From the NCBI GenBank assembly GCA_012295275.1, contig CM022670.1:38258251-38322250 (forward strand): 64,000 nucleotides of DNA, read 5' to 3'. Positions 37,836 through 49,796 of the stretch are shown here, piece after piece. The stretch's first letter is position 1, and each line of letters begins with the position of its first letter. Made by a program: the position numbers and the translations under genes. The notes beneath the pieces are model-generated. The model was not told where the DNA came from, did not search any database, and saw only the letters and a list, made by a program, of their open reading frames with translations. Origin of the DNA: Chrysomallon squamiferum (lineage: Eukaryota; Mollusca; Gastropoda; Neomphalida; Peltospiridae).

Positions 37836-40800
37836 TTTCAGATACATCAATATTCTCGTATTTTTCTTCATCTTAAAAAAGTTTTGCAAATCTGGCAAGT
37901 CATTTATAAAATAAGAATGTACAAGTGATGATCTATCTGAATGATGAATGAGGTCATTGCCATCTTGAAACATTATCTCTGCCAGTGAAAAACAAATCGT
38001 CAATTTAATATATATGGTGTAAGATCAAAAACGTTTTGATGACAAAGTAAAGATATGGTTAGATCCATACTAAACAGCAATGCATATGAAAAAAACAAAT
38101 CTGTAAAGAAGTGAATTAAGACTATTTCTGGTGAATTTATCTTTTTGGGGGCAAACTTGAAGCATCCCAAACATTTAAGATTTATTTTAATTACTGACCA
38201 TTAAGGGTTTGACATTTGTTGTAAATTAAATAAGGTCAAATTGTCTGCAATATATTTACATTAGTGCCAGGATCAAAGACATTATCAGTACATCTAAATT
38301 GGAATATTTACATTAATGTTCTTCTATAATTTAAAAAGAAAAAAAAGAAAAAAATTAATTTGCTAATGTGTGGGAGAGTGGTCAATAATATATTATTAAC
38401 TGGTAACTGTTTTGTTTTTTTAGGAAGTGACTGTATTATCAATTTATTTCTGACAAAAATTTATCGGTTTCATAGTTAATCAATTCAAAAAAAAAATTAA
38501 AAATAAAATTGTGATAAGCAAAGAGAATATATGGTTTATCACATTTTAAATAATGAATTTAACATAATTAAATATTGGTAATGTTTTGAAAATACTATCG
38601 GTATTTTATTACCAGTGGTTCATTCAAATAAATAATTGATAAAATCAGAAAAATATACCATTATGTTAAGGTTTGGTTTACAAATTAAATATTGACAAAA
38701 TCTTAAAAATGCCGTGACATTCTGGAATGGAATAAAAATTACGTATTAGTAATGTTTAAAAATATTATTACAAAGTTATGCTGAGTTTATAAAAATTTAA
38801 TTTGGTAAAATCTGGAAAAGAGCACTGTATCATCAGTTTATGAAAGTATATTTATTATGTTAAGAAGAGAATAAAACGCAAGCAATCTTTTCTGTAATTT
38901 GAAATTTAATTAATAATGTTTTCGTTCTGATGCTACAGTTAATCTTTGTTCCTGGCATTTTGTTGTGGCAGATGAGCCAGAACTTTAATTAGACATAAAT
39001 GAAACCATTAATCAGATCACCGCAGGTGAGCTTTGAAATACAAATATAAGATAGCTGAAGGCAAATCACCTGGTCTGTACTCTTTTTTTTTGGTGGTGGG
39101 GGGGGGGTTGTTGCTGTTTGCTTGTTTCTGTCAAAACGTGGGCTGTAGTTCAGTATAGTTTGTTCACTGGTTCTGGGTATGAAGATTACAAGGTCATTCC
39201 TCCACTGTGCCCTTTACTGTTTCAACCAGATTTCTTTTTTTTTTCTTCAAATGCTGTATTAAATACTTTGCTGTCTATGGGAAGGCGCAATCATATTAAA
39301 GATTTATTGCTGCTAAAGATTACCATGACTGTTCAGCAGCATTTGAATAATTGCAAAGTAATCTTTGTTAACTCGACTCTTTGCTTATGCTACTAAAATT
39401 AGGTGAATGTATTTTGTGCAGTTAATGAGTAAAATCATCACAACAAATATTCAAACTATTAGTAGCTGATATAAATATTGTAATAAAATCTTCACAGCAA
39501 AATAGAAAATATCAGTTTTCATTCATTCTTGCTATTATTCAGTATTGGTGTTGTGAAAAAAAAGAAAATCGAAATAATGAAAAGGACAACAGCAAACAGT
39601 TACATGGAGTCATTCAGAATTCACAGTCAGTCAGTTGAAACACAATTAAACATTCTTTTCTCTCTCTTAAATTTTTTTCTAATATTTTTTTCTCTCCATT
39701 TCAGACTTAAACCACATGTACTTTTAGTTCTTTGATAGCTCTTATCTTTTCCTTTCTTTAGTTTTTTTCAAATAAGGAAATAGGTCTTCTCGTTTGAATT
39801 GAAGATAAAAAGAAAACTTCACAAAGTTGTAATTAAATTGAGACAGCCACGAGATTAACAGTCAGTTTTAGTCTCCTCTACTTTAAATGTAATTATCAGA
39901 TAATGGCATTTTTTTTTTTTTAAAAGAAAAAGGAAAATAAATTTAAAAAAATAATTTCCAGATTCTATCATTAATGTATGTTATATATATAAATTTTAAA
40001 AATATTAATTCATTTTAAATAATTTAAAAAGTTTAAAAGTTTAACTGTATTTAAATAAATATATAAATAAATAAATAAATAATTTATTTATTAAAATTTT
40101 TTAAACTTATATATAATATATATATATATATATAAAAATATATATATATATATATAAGATAAATATAAAAACTAAAGAATCGTTAAATTTTAGCATTTTG
40201 AAATTTCAGTTTATTTTCATACAAACCACAAACAAATCAAAAAAATAAATAAATAATTAAAAAAAATAAAAAATAAAAAAGAGTCAATTTAAATGCCTTG
40301 GAGAAAAACTGTTTTAAGTATGTCTGAAAAATTTAATCATTTCAACATTTGCTTTGGATCAGACTCAGAGATTTTGTATTCAACTTGTGATATCTTGACT
40401 GATACAAGATTGATTAATGAAAACAGAAATGGGTGTCAAGAATACACTATAACTGCAGAGTGTATAAATGAATATTACACATAAAATGTTTAAACCATTT
40501 TATAAATGGTGAATTAATTCAAAGATTATGAAATAAAAAAAACTTTACAGTATGCTAACTTAATAAATCATTATACTTGTATTAAGTTTATCCTAAGATC
40601 TAAGAGTAGATAACTGTATAATGATATTATAGGAATTAAATATTTGTTTTTAGGCTTCACAATTATTATTTTGTGTGTGTGTGTGTGTGTTCTGTGTGTA
40701 TCTCTCTCTATGTATGGGTATGTGTGGTGAGTTTGTAAAAAAATTTTTCTATAATTTAGAATAATACAGGTTTATTGATATTTCCCTTGTGTCACAATGA

Positions 40801-43785
40801 AAAAAAAATAGAACAAGAAAAAGAAGAAAAATGTCCATAATCTGAATCTAATTCTACAAAACAATATAACTTTTAATACAGGTAATCTTGTATTCTTCCA
40901 GTGAATTGAGGAGTATATAAATTTCATCTACTTTGGTTTGCAAAATAAAGGAGATTATGTCAAACATGATTATTTAAAAAAATCTAAAAACAACACAGAC
41001 TGTAATATGCTTCACAGCTATATATTGAGAATAATGTACAAATGACAATTATCTTTTTTATTTTATAATTTTTTAAAATACATCTTATTCAGATTACTCA
41101 ATAAATGTATTCTTTTTGTATCTATTAATTATTAACTTATCTTTTTTTCATTTTTTACTCTGTTTCATGTTTTTTTTAATCCATCAAATTTTGATTACTT
41201 CTTAAATGTATAATTATTTTCTGTCAGTTTTTTCTCCTTTTTTTTTCTTTTTGTTTAATTATTTTTATTATTATTTCAACTTGTCTTAATCTCAGAAAAT
41301 GTTTCTCTCAGTTTCATCTGATCTGTATCAGTAATAATGAATCTGGGTTGATTAAATGGCTTATTTAACAGACTCTTCTTTATCATAGTGTGTGTATTTT
41401 TACAGTTATATTAAATACTTAACATATAAATTTATTTTTATTTTATTGAAGTGGACTCCATCTCTGTGATAGGATTCAGGATCAATCCTTATTTATTTAT
41501 ACCACTTCATGTTACAGCCAGCAAGTTGTAATTAGCTTATTGTGGGAAGCTCCATTTAAAAGATCCTTTCTTGCTATTTTCCATTCCATCCAGCACCTCA
41601 CAGCTAATGATACAAACACTATGACAAATGTTCTCCTGTCTATGGGTAGGCGTATCTGAAAATATAGTATTATTAAACAGTCCATGCGCCAATATGACTG
41701 ACACCTGATAACTGTTGTTTTCAGATGCTGCTAAAACAAATATTTCGTTCATTTTTTTTTTTTTTTTTTTTCTATGAATTACTTAAGAGTGTTTTAAAAG
41801 AAGCAAAATTAAGTGAGGTCGACATCGTGGCTGTAAAACAAAATAAAGTAAATAAAATAAAATAAAAATAACTGACATTATTACATATCACAGACGAAAC
41901 CACTGGTGAATTTACTGCACAATTTATTTATTTCTGTCTTAATAACTTCTACATCAGTCCAGTCCAATAATACATTTACCAATAATCTTCAGTGTGAGGA
42001 ATTTGTTTGCCGAGATGTTTCCGGTGCCCAGAGTGAAACAAGAACAGACTCTGGTCCACAGGTCACTTACTTAATCGTATAAGAGATCGAGGAAGTTATC
42101 TGAAGTAATTTCCACCGGTTTTTTTTTGGTGAGTGTCCAATGCAGCAGAGTATGTGTGTATGTGTGTGGATGTGTAATTATTCAGAGCTGATCGCCGTAC
42201 TAAAATACGTAACAAAAGAAGCGACTGCATGCAGTGGTGGGGCAGTAAATCATGTCAAACAAAAGTTATTGATAGGCTGAGAGAGAATTGCGTCTTATCA
42301 ACCAGAGTCTCTCACAGTAATAGGTATCGCTACAAATAGAGATGAATGATGACCTAGCGAACGGACGTTTTATCAACAGGGTTTTGTTAATTCGTCTTTA
42401 GTATTCTTTTTTGAAAAGTCTATTCGTAAAACTAATATTTTACAGTTGTCTTGTTTTCTGTAGTTACAAAGTGTAATGGAGACGGTTGTAGGAAAATGAA
42501 TGAGTTTTAAACAGTCAGTGGCAATCGTTTATATATATATAATAAATAAAATAAAATAACTAAAATAATGTTTTCATGGTGCAAAAAACTAAAATAATGT
42601 TTATATATATATATATATAAAATATATAAATATATATATATATATATATAAAATAAATAAAATAAAAATAAAAAAATTAAAAAAACATTAAAAATTGAAA
42701 TTAAAATAAATAAATCATTTAAAAAAAGAAAAATATTTAAAAGGATCTCTAACTCTTAAATGTTTTGTTTTTAATTACTAAGTTCAGATTAATATTTTAG
42801 GACAATTTCACTCAGTTTTCTTATCATGCAGGAAACTATCCACAGATAAAGTGGTCTTAATCAAACTGGTCCAGGAAGAAACTTGCTGTATGTAGACCAC
42901 TGACCATCCTGTCTTCAAGATTTCAAATAGGTCAAAAGTCAGAGGTTATGGATCTGACCTATTTTATATCGACCCCTTTCTGAATATTTTTTTTTAAGTG
43001 GTGGACGAGATAACTTCAACCATTTCACTTATTGATGAAGATAAAGTAAACGGGTTCATTGGTGTAAAGCCTTTCCTGTCATCCTTTATGTTCAGAAAAG
43101 TTAATAGTCTAAATTGAAGTGTACTTGGAGTAAGTATGATCAAAAAGCTTTAATTCATTTTATGTATTTCTGCAAGACTGTTTTGATTGCTGACTGGACA
43201 TTAGTATATAATAATAATAAATAATAATAATAATAATAATAATAGCAACTATTTATTCAATGTCCTGATTACTGATACTGATCAAACAGCCATTTAATTG
43301 TTCTAAAAGTATTTGAAAATATTCAAACAGATTTCAAAACAATTTGTATTGAGAGTTGATCAAATAAATAAATTAATTAAAATTAAAAAAAATTAAAATT
43401 AAAAAAAGAAAAGAAAATGAAAGATAGAAAGAAAACAGAGAATGAACAGAATTAATACGCATTCATAAGAGAGACATTTAAAACATTCATACAAACACAA
43501 TCATTACAACATTCACACAATTTAAAAAAAAATTCAAATGAGATCCTTAAATTAAAAAAAAATAAAATAAAAAGAAATAAAAAAAAAACATTCATCATAG
43601 TCTGTATTCAGGCAAAGAATTATTTCCATTATCACAAATTACCAACATTAAAAATAACTCATTATCTTCATAACATTACTATTTCGCAAAACGCCAAACA
43701 GACAAGATGCTTTGAAGAAGGCCAGCAGAAAAAGGCCAATCATACTAATGTCCACGTTTTGGAGACCACTTGATCCATTAATCTA
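37836..43785. other. AT-rich non-coding stretch
   Basis: No gene is visible. Region 38510-38880 has a loosely repeated 'aaattaaatattg-(g/a)taa-aatgtttaaaaatattat' texture that may be another decayed tandem array. (GT)n lies at 40673-40690, TA-rich blocks at 40100-40155 and 42600-42650, and (AAT)n at 43208-43243. Region 42000-42370 is more complex, but no exon can be defined. Confidence 0.5.
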
Positions 43786-43789
43786 CTAA

Positions 43790-44050
43790 TCTCCTGTCCA
43801 CTATGCTCCCGTGGCCCGCAGACACACTGCTGTCGCCATTGCGAAAATCGACGAGATTTTACACGAACTTAACAGACTGGGTCGAGAAATTTTAATTAGA
43901 TTGGAAGTCAGAAGAAGCCCGCAGTAAGATGGTCAATCAAACCGCAGGAACTTTTTTAATCTCAGAAGAATCGAACTCGGGACGAAAACAGGAGAATATT
44001 GCCGCCGCTTGTTAGCAGAAAATAAACAGACCATTCAGCTAGGCACACGC
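43790..44050 (-). mobile_element. Candidate tRNA-derived SINE
   Basis: Reading the minus strand, an A-box-like TAGCTGAATGG (44031-44041) lies seven nt after the possible 5' end. A B-box-like GAGTTCGATTC (43968-43978) follows 52 nt later. Both are internal RNA polymerase III promoter elements of tRNA genes. Below the B box the sequence continues for about 180 nt of CpG-containing DNA, as in SINEs with a conserved body. It is not a functional tRNA: the T-arm does not pair and the box spacing is long. The family was not identified. Confidence 0.4.
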
Positions 44051-45107
44051 ATACTTCAGACAGCGAAGTGTTTTGGGGAATCTCTTAAGATGACTCGATA
44101 AGGCTTCTGACAGTCCATAATTGTATTTAGATAAAAGTCATTTTCAGCGCAATTAGAATTTTCTTTAATTCAAAATAAATAAATAAATGCTGCTATTACA
44201 GCTACTGTTATTATTATTGCTGCCACTACTACCACCACTACTACTAATAATAATGATTGCTGACTGCTACTACTGCAGTACATTTTTAAAATTATATATA
44301 GTTTTGACGCAACTATTTCTTAAACACAAAAGGGCAATAACAGCAAGAAACTTTGAAAAAATAAAAATAAAAAAAATTAAAATTAAAGAAATGCAAGAAT
44401 AATGTAATAAAAATCATGTTAAATCGAGGACACTTATTTTTGGAGCGAATATATTTTGTTTTTCTTAATCATCGTGACAGAGACATGGCTTAACGCTCTC
44501 ACACATTAAGATATAATTTTAATCAGCTGACATCAGTATACCTTCTGCCACAGTTTAGCTAAAAGTTCTCAACCCAGTGAACATTCTGTGGCATAGGCCT
44601 ACTCAGTTTTCAAATTTAGATGTAATTAAATTTTAGTCATCCGTTAACCATATTTTAAACTTCATCGAAAAAGTATTTTCCCGCAGACGTTTTCATGTTG
44701 TTGTTTTTTTATTTCGTGTTCTGGCGGGAAAACTGTTTAAAAAGAGTATAACATTTAATGAACAGCAGATTACTTTTGACACACAAATTCATATATGGCT
44801 GTATGAAGCAACTGAGCCAAATGCCTTATATCGAAATTGTCGATTTATTTTATTTTTTTTTTTTTTCTGATTTTTTTTTTAATACAAAGATTTTATTTTA
44901 AAAATAGAAAATATAAATCTCTATTCCGAGAGAAACGATATCGACTGAATGAATTCATCTATGTCTATAGTCACCGTTTGAAGTCTATCGAAATAGTTGC
45001 GATGAAAGATAAAACTTACTTCAGACATCACTTTTTGCCTCATTTCAAAAACAGTTTAGTTACGGCCATGATATATATAGAGAGAGTATAGTCCTTTTTT
45101 TAAGATG

Positions 45108-45156
<49 letters not shown>

Positions 45157-45331
45157 ACTTTTCTTTACACAACTAGTGATGTAACAGTAAATTCGTTCTT
45201 TTCATGCGTTTCTCGTTTTTATTTGATGGTTCTGTTAATGCAAGGGAAGCAACTCCTGTAGACTATCTAAACGAAGTATTTAACTTATTATCGCTATTTG
45301 AACACTTCGATTTAGAGTCTACAGAAAGAAA

Positions 45332-45374
<43 letters not shown>

Positions 45375-46290
45375 TGATACTTTACACTTTGAATCATGAG
45401 AATTTCCATATAATAAACTATTAAGTTTTTAAATATATATTGTTTTAACTTTATATTTTCGTATATAATTATTAGATAACAACAATACATAAACAAACAA
45501 AAATGACAAGGCGCCAGTCTATTGATTCAGTGTTTGGAAAAGTTCCACAATATTATTTGCAGACACGGTTAGAAGCAGCAACATTAGATAATATGATTTT
45601 AATTAATTAATTATATATCTAAATATTATTACCACTTTGAATGTTTTATAAAATATCTTTGTCGTGTCTTTTCTGGGAGAAAAACATAAAACTGTTCATC
45701 GTGACGTCTTCAGAAGAAGAAATGAAAAGTGCTGATTCAACGTCTGCCCTCGCCTTTATTTCCAATCACAGTTTTAGCGTACTTCACCTAAAACTTATTA
45801 CCACCACTGACAGAACAAAACCTAGACGAAGCCTGGTTCACATACAAGACAAAGATAAAATGCTTATTTTATAACAGAATATAAGAGATGTTAAGGCTAT
45901 ATTCTTCAAACTATATATAAAGTGTCCGTGATTTAACCAGATTTTTGATACATTATTCTTGCATGTTTTTTTTTTTTTTTTTGTTGTTTTTTTTGTGGTT
46001 TTTCAATGTTTCTTGCTGTTGTTGTTGCCCTTTTGTTAAGAAATATATATGTGTTAACTGTATATATGTTAACACACACACACACACACACTAACACACA
46101 CTTTACAGTTTTGATACAATTAACAAGTTCTTGTGTATTTGTTGTGGTTGTCGCGCAATCACACACACACACACACATAAATAAATAAATAAATAACCGC
46201 AACTGTGATTCAGTTTACATAATAAACAAATAATACCATATCCGTAACGAAACCTTTTAAAAAAAAAAAAAAAAAAAAAAACAATTATGT
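44051..46290. other. AT-rich non-coding stretch with two (ATT)n arrays
   Basis: No gene is visible. (ATT)n arrays lie at about 45111-45155 and 45330-45374, (AC)n at 46074-46091 and 46162-46177, and A/T-runs at 45967-45982 and 46258-46281. Short frames at 44837-45091 and 45641-45874 contain no recognisable domains. Confidence 0.5.
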
Positions 46291-46295
46291 AAGTA

Positions 46296-46305
46296 TTTAT
46301 TTATT
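46296..46305 (-). terminator. Polyadenylation signals of the zinc-finger gene
   Basis: Two overlapping AATAAA hexamers on the minus strand (TTTATT at 46296-46301 and 46300-46305) lie about 85-95 nt past the stop codon of the zinc-finger gene. They imply a short 3' UTR ending near 46270-46290. The T-rich minus-strand run at 46258-46281 lies just downstream, as expected for a downstream element. Confidence 0.5.
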
Positions 46306-46390
46306 TTTTGATCCCACTGACCAAATATTTCACTCATTCAAAATTAGGGCTGTTCGAGTATAACATCACACAATTATAAAAAATAATTTG

Positions 46391-49300
46391 TTACTTCAAC
46401 AATTTGAGCATCCTCTGACTCTCTGTATTTAGCCATTCTAGCATACTCAAAGGTCGGAACTCTACCTCGGGCAACTCTTTGATGATTGGCGTTTCATTAA
46501 CAGAAACCTCTTGTTTCTCAGGCGCTGAGCTGCACTGGACGTTTTTGTCTGATGCATCGGCAACGACTAAAGTTGGAACAGAGTTGTCCAGCCGCACGAC
46601 TGACGTTGGGTCCTGTTTTAAAATATTTTTGTTGAACGGTCCTTTATAACTGAAATCCCAAGGCTCGGTCTGTTCTTTGCCGCAGATGATTTCAGTGAAT
46701 TTCTCTTTCTGTGACGTTTCTGTTTGAGAACAGTGAGCTTCGGCGCGTTCACCAAGTCTTGGCTGAGCTTCTCTTAGTGGACTTTGCTGTCTGGGAACAT
46801 CAGACACTCCAAACGAATCCAGCGTCGGTGTTTTCAGGGGAACACTCTGCATTTGCTTTTGAAGCTCAGTTTTTCTCCGCTTCTTATTTGTTCTGCCATG
46901 AAGTTCATTTCTCAAATAAGGGTATTTTTTGTTGACACTTTCTAAACTGGAGAGTGTGTTACCAAGGGCAAGCTTCACAGAAGACCTTGTTTTTTTGTGT
47001 TTGTTCCCGTCTAGTTGCGGATCTTTATTTCGAAGAACGCTCTCGTGTTCGCTGATGGTGTCTGGTCTGTAGGAAACAGGGCTAATAGGCCTCTCTTTTG
47101 TCTCTTTATACACACACTTACAGATATTATTTTTGTGCTTTGCTAACGTTAACAGGCACTCTGCCTGATATTTACATCTAAGACAAGAACACGTCATGCA
47201 TTTGCTTCCAAAATGACACTGGCTGCACTCCTGGTCCTTACACTGTATAACGGATGATTTGTTACATCTGTGCTTTTTCAGCTGCATCAGTTTGATCGAG
47301 CTCAGACAGCTGAGACACAACCAAATCACATTCTTGGAACATGGGTCGAGTTTTAGAATCATCTGCATGCTACTGGAATGCAGCAAGTTATGCGCCGTTA
47401 TTTCTGCTAAGTTATCGGAGTCGAAACTGCAGTGTGCACACAGGAACATTCTCTTAAAAGCGACGTTGCCGTTGCCGAGGATGTGGCGTAACGTTAACAT
47501 CAGACTGGCTTGCACCACGTTTCTGGCGTTGGGACTTTCCAGCAGGGACCCTCGACACCGCTTGACGTGAGAGAGATAAACGGCCTCGTCGTCTGACATG
47601 TAACGACACGTCTCCGGGCAGTAGAACACGACTGTGTTGTTTCTGTACATGGCCAGCAGTGACGGGAAATGCTGGTCCTTTATGTGATTCTTCACCGCCT
47701 CACTGGATGTGTTCGAATAATTGCACGTCCTGCAGGTGTACGTCTGTTCGTGCAACTCGCCAAAACTGTCATAGTCTTCAGCGAGCAGTTTGGGATTTGC
47801 GACATTAGTCGTTGCAGCCGTATTGTTGTCCTCATCCGAACTTTTCAGTAGACCAGCATCTGAAGAATGCATGGTGCACCTATGCAGTCGACTCTTTTCT
47901 AAGCTGTCTGATTGAAATTCACACTGTCCACAATCCCAGATAATATTTGAGCTCATTCCCTGGGGAGAAACAGAACGTGCCTGAGATCCTGTTGAAAGAT
48001 CCCGGGCATCATCGTGCTTCATTTCCATGGGTATCTCCTGCTTAGACATTAGTTCATTTCCCGAGTGTACTCGAGATACTGAGGAATAGTGTTCCGTGGT
48101 ACTGCAGAACTCTTTGTCATAGGTGCAGCTTTCTTTCTTTATATCAATTTTTTCAGCAGAACCCGATGAAGCAAACGACTCACCAACTGCACGATATTCC
48201 GACCCGAACTGCGATATTCCTGGATCTACAGTGTCAACCGGCTCAGTCTTAACAATGACGTCGTGACTGTAATTTGATGTGTTGGGTGCCTGAATTTTGT
48301 CCCCCGTTGTGTTATCTTCATCAGAAAACTTCGTTTTCTCGTCGCTTTTAGACTTTGTTTCTAAAGAACATTCGTACTCTTGTCGTCTGAACAACTTACT
48401 TTGAGAAAAATATTCCTTTGCTTGTTCATTATGATCGTCATCATAGATGTACTTAATGGTACTGCAATCTGAAATGGTACTCTCTGGCGACCCGTGAATC
48501 TGAGCGCTCATTTCAGCGTAAGGGTACTTGATGGAACTGACATCGGCTGTAAATGTCGGATAAGAAACTGAATGGCATCTTTTTCTTGTTCGAATACCGT
48601 ACGTGCTCCTGTCTGGTACTGTGCATTTATTTTTTATCTCTTTTCTTTCTGTTGCGTTTGCATTTTCAGTTTCTGGTGCCAATAAATTATTAATCAGTGG
48701 AAACGTCTTCTGGGATTCAGACATTTTAAAACTGTGATCCTGGCTTGTCCTGAATGTCGACGCAGTTTCTTTCCTATACTGAATATAATCTTTCACTGAA
48801 CGGTCAGAAGATTTAGAGACCGGTGTCTGGACAACTCTTTCATTAGAATATGTTTTGTCATCGCTATTCTTTGCTCGGAAAAATAATTCATTTCCTCGGC
48901 TCCTCTCTGCATCCATTTCTTTACACTGAGACTGATAACAGTCCGAATCTTCGCTTCTTTTTGTCTCTGTTGACAAGTAACTGTCGGAACCGCCACCACT
49001 TCCAAGGCCATCTCCGTTGTATCTTACGGACTGTTCATTTTCCAGTTGCTGAAAACAGGGTTTATGCCACGCAGTCCTTTCGGATCTTTCGTCGCTGGAC
49101 TGTACTAGCATACAGTAATTGAGATCGCCTATCTCCTGAAGAGCGTGCTGGTGGTTGAGAAGGACGTGCTGAACCACTCTCACCCGGGAGTAGGATCGGT
49201 ACGAACAGTCACGACAACCGAAACGGTGGAAGGCGACGTGCTCGGTAATGCTCGACTTGCTGTCAGTCGTGTACGGGCAGAAGTTGCACCAGAAATAAGG

Positions 49301-49525
49301 ACTGGACACCTTTGTTGCTTCGGAGTCCTTGCTGAGAGCCACCGCGGCTGGTGACTTCACCGACAGGGCGCACACGTCATACGAGACCAAATGTGAGGAA
49401 GGGTTAAGTACGCCGGTTTCCGTGAAGATTTCTCTGTGTTGTATATTTACCATCGTCTCGGAGGCTCGGAGCACAGGAATCTGTGGAAGACTTGACGTGG
49501 CACTCATATTTGCCATTGTGTCCAT
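46391..49525 (-). CDS. Multi-zinc-finger nuclear protein, 1044 aa, unrecognised family
   Basis: One exon encodes 1044 residues, probably a sequence-specific DNA-binding regulator. Five canonical C2H2 fingers are visible: C80-C83-H96-H100, C104-C107-H120-H125, C532-C535-H548-H553, C598-C601-H614-H619 and C696-C699-H712-H716. Three variant fingers end in Cys: C636-C640-H653-C657, C737-C740-H752-C754 and C781-C784-H797-C802. A cysteine-dense segment at 762-804 contains ten Cys. The fingers form an N-terminal pair and a C-terminal group, separated by about 400 residues of Ser/Glu/Lys-rich, probably disordered chain. Basic clusters at 843-846 and 881-885 (KKRRK) look like nuclear localisation signals. 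Sumoylation-type motifs are VKTE (K426) and IKKE (K463). The start has G at -3 and +4. The reading frame stays open to a splice acceptor at 49543, but the inferred upstream exon carries an in-frame stop, so Met1 is the first possible start. The 'F/Y-x-C-x2-C-x-Y' finger style recalls REST-like poly-finger proteins, but orthology is not claimed. Confidence 0.9.
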   Translation of the reverse strand: MDTMANMSATSSLPQIPVLRASETMVNIQHREIFTETGVLNPSSHLVSYDVCALSVKSPAAVALSKDSEATKVSSPYFWCNFCPYTTDSKSSITEHVAFHRFGCRDCSYRSYSRVRVVQHVLLNHQHALQEIGDLNYCMLVQSSDERSERTAWHKPCFQQLENEQSVRYNGDGLGSGGGSDSYLSTETKRSEDSDCYQSQCKEMDAERSRGNELFFRAKNSDDKTYSNERVVQTPVSKSSDRSVKDYIQYRKETASTFRTSQDHSFKMSESQKTFPLINNLLAPETENANATERKEIKNKCTVPDRSTYGIRTRKRCHSVSYPTFTADVSSIKYPYAEMSAQIHGSPESTISDCSTIKYIYDDDHNEQAKEYFSQSKLFRRQEYECSLETKSKSDEKTKFSDEDNTTGDKIQAPNTSNYSHDVIVKTEPVDTVDPGISQFGSEYRAVGESFASSGSAEKIDIKKESCTYDKEFCSTTEHYSSVSRVHSGNELMSKQEIPMEMKHDDARDLSTGSQARSVSPQGMSSNIIWDCGQCEFQSDSLEKSRLHRCTMHSSDAGLLKSSDEDNNTAATTNVANPKLLAEDYDSFGELHEQTYTCRTCNYSNTSSEAVKNHIKDQHFPSLLAMYRNNTVVFYCPETCRYMSDDEAVYLSHVKRCRGSLLESPNARNVVQASLMLTLRHILGNGNVAFKRMFLCAHCSFDSDNLAEITAHNLLHSSSMQMILKLDPCSKNVIWLCLSCLSSIKLMQLKKHRCNKSSVIQCKDQECSQCHFGSKCMTCSCLRCKYQAECLLTLAKHKNNICKCVYKETKERPISPVSYRPDTISEHESVLRNKDPQLDGNKHKKTRSSVKLALGNTLSSLESVNKKYPYLRNELHGRTNKKRRKTELQKQMQSVPLKTPTLDSFGVSDVPRQQSPLREAQPRLGERAEAHCSQTETSQKEKFTEIICGKEQTEPWDFSYKGPFNKNILKQDPTSVVRLDNSVPTLVVADASDKNVQCSSAPEKQEVSVNETPIIKELPEVEFRPLSMLEWLNTESQRMLKLLK

Positions 49526-49542
49526 TCCAAAAAATGAATTAT

Positions 49543-49764
49543 CTGTGGATGAAAGAAAATAAATCAGTTAAATATTTATTTTTTAGCCCTCCAAAAAAAG
49601 CGAATAATAACAGTAATGAATAAACAAATAAATTAGTTAGCACGTTAACAACAACAACAACGATATACTTATTTCAGCCACTCCAACAACCTAATAAAAA
49701 TGAATAAATAAATAAATTATTTAATACAACAACAACAACGACGACGACAACGAAAACAACAACG

Positions 49765-49796
<32 letters not shown>

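Noticed and set aside
47259-47570. Plus-strand frames inside the zinc-finger gene
   Set aside because: They are antisense shadows of the GC-richer coding exon. The minus frame has the conserved fingers.
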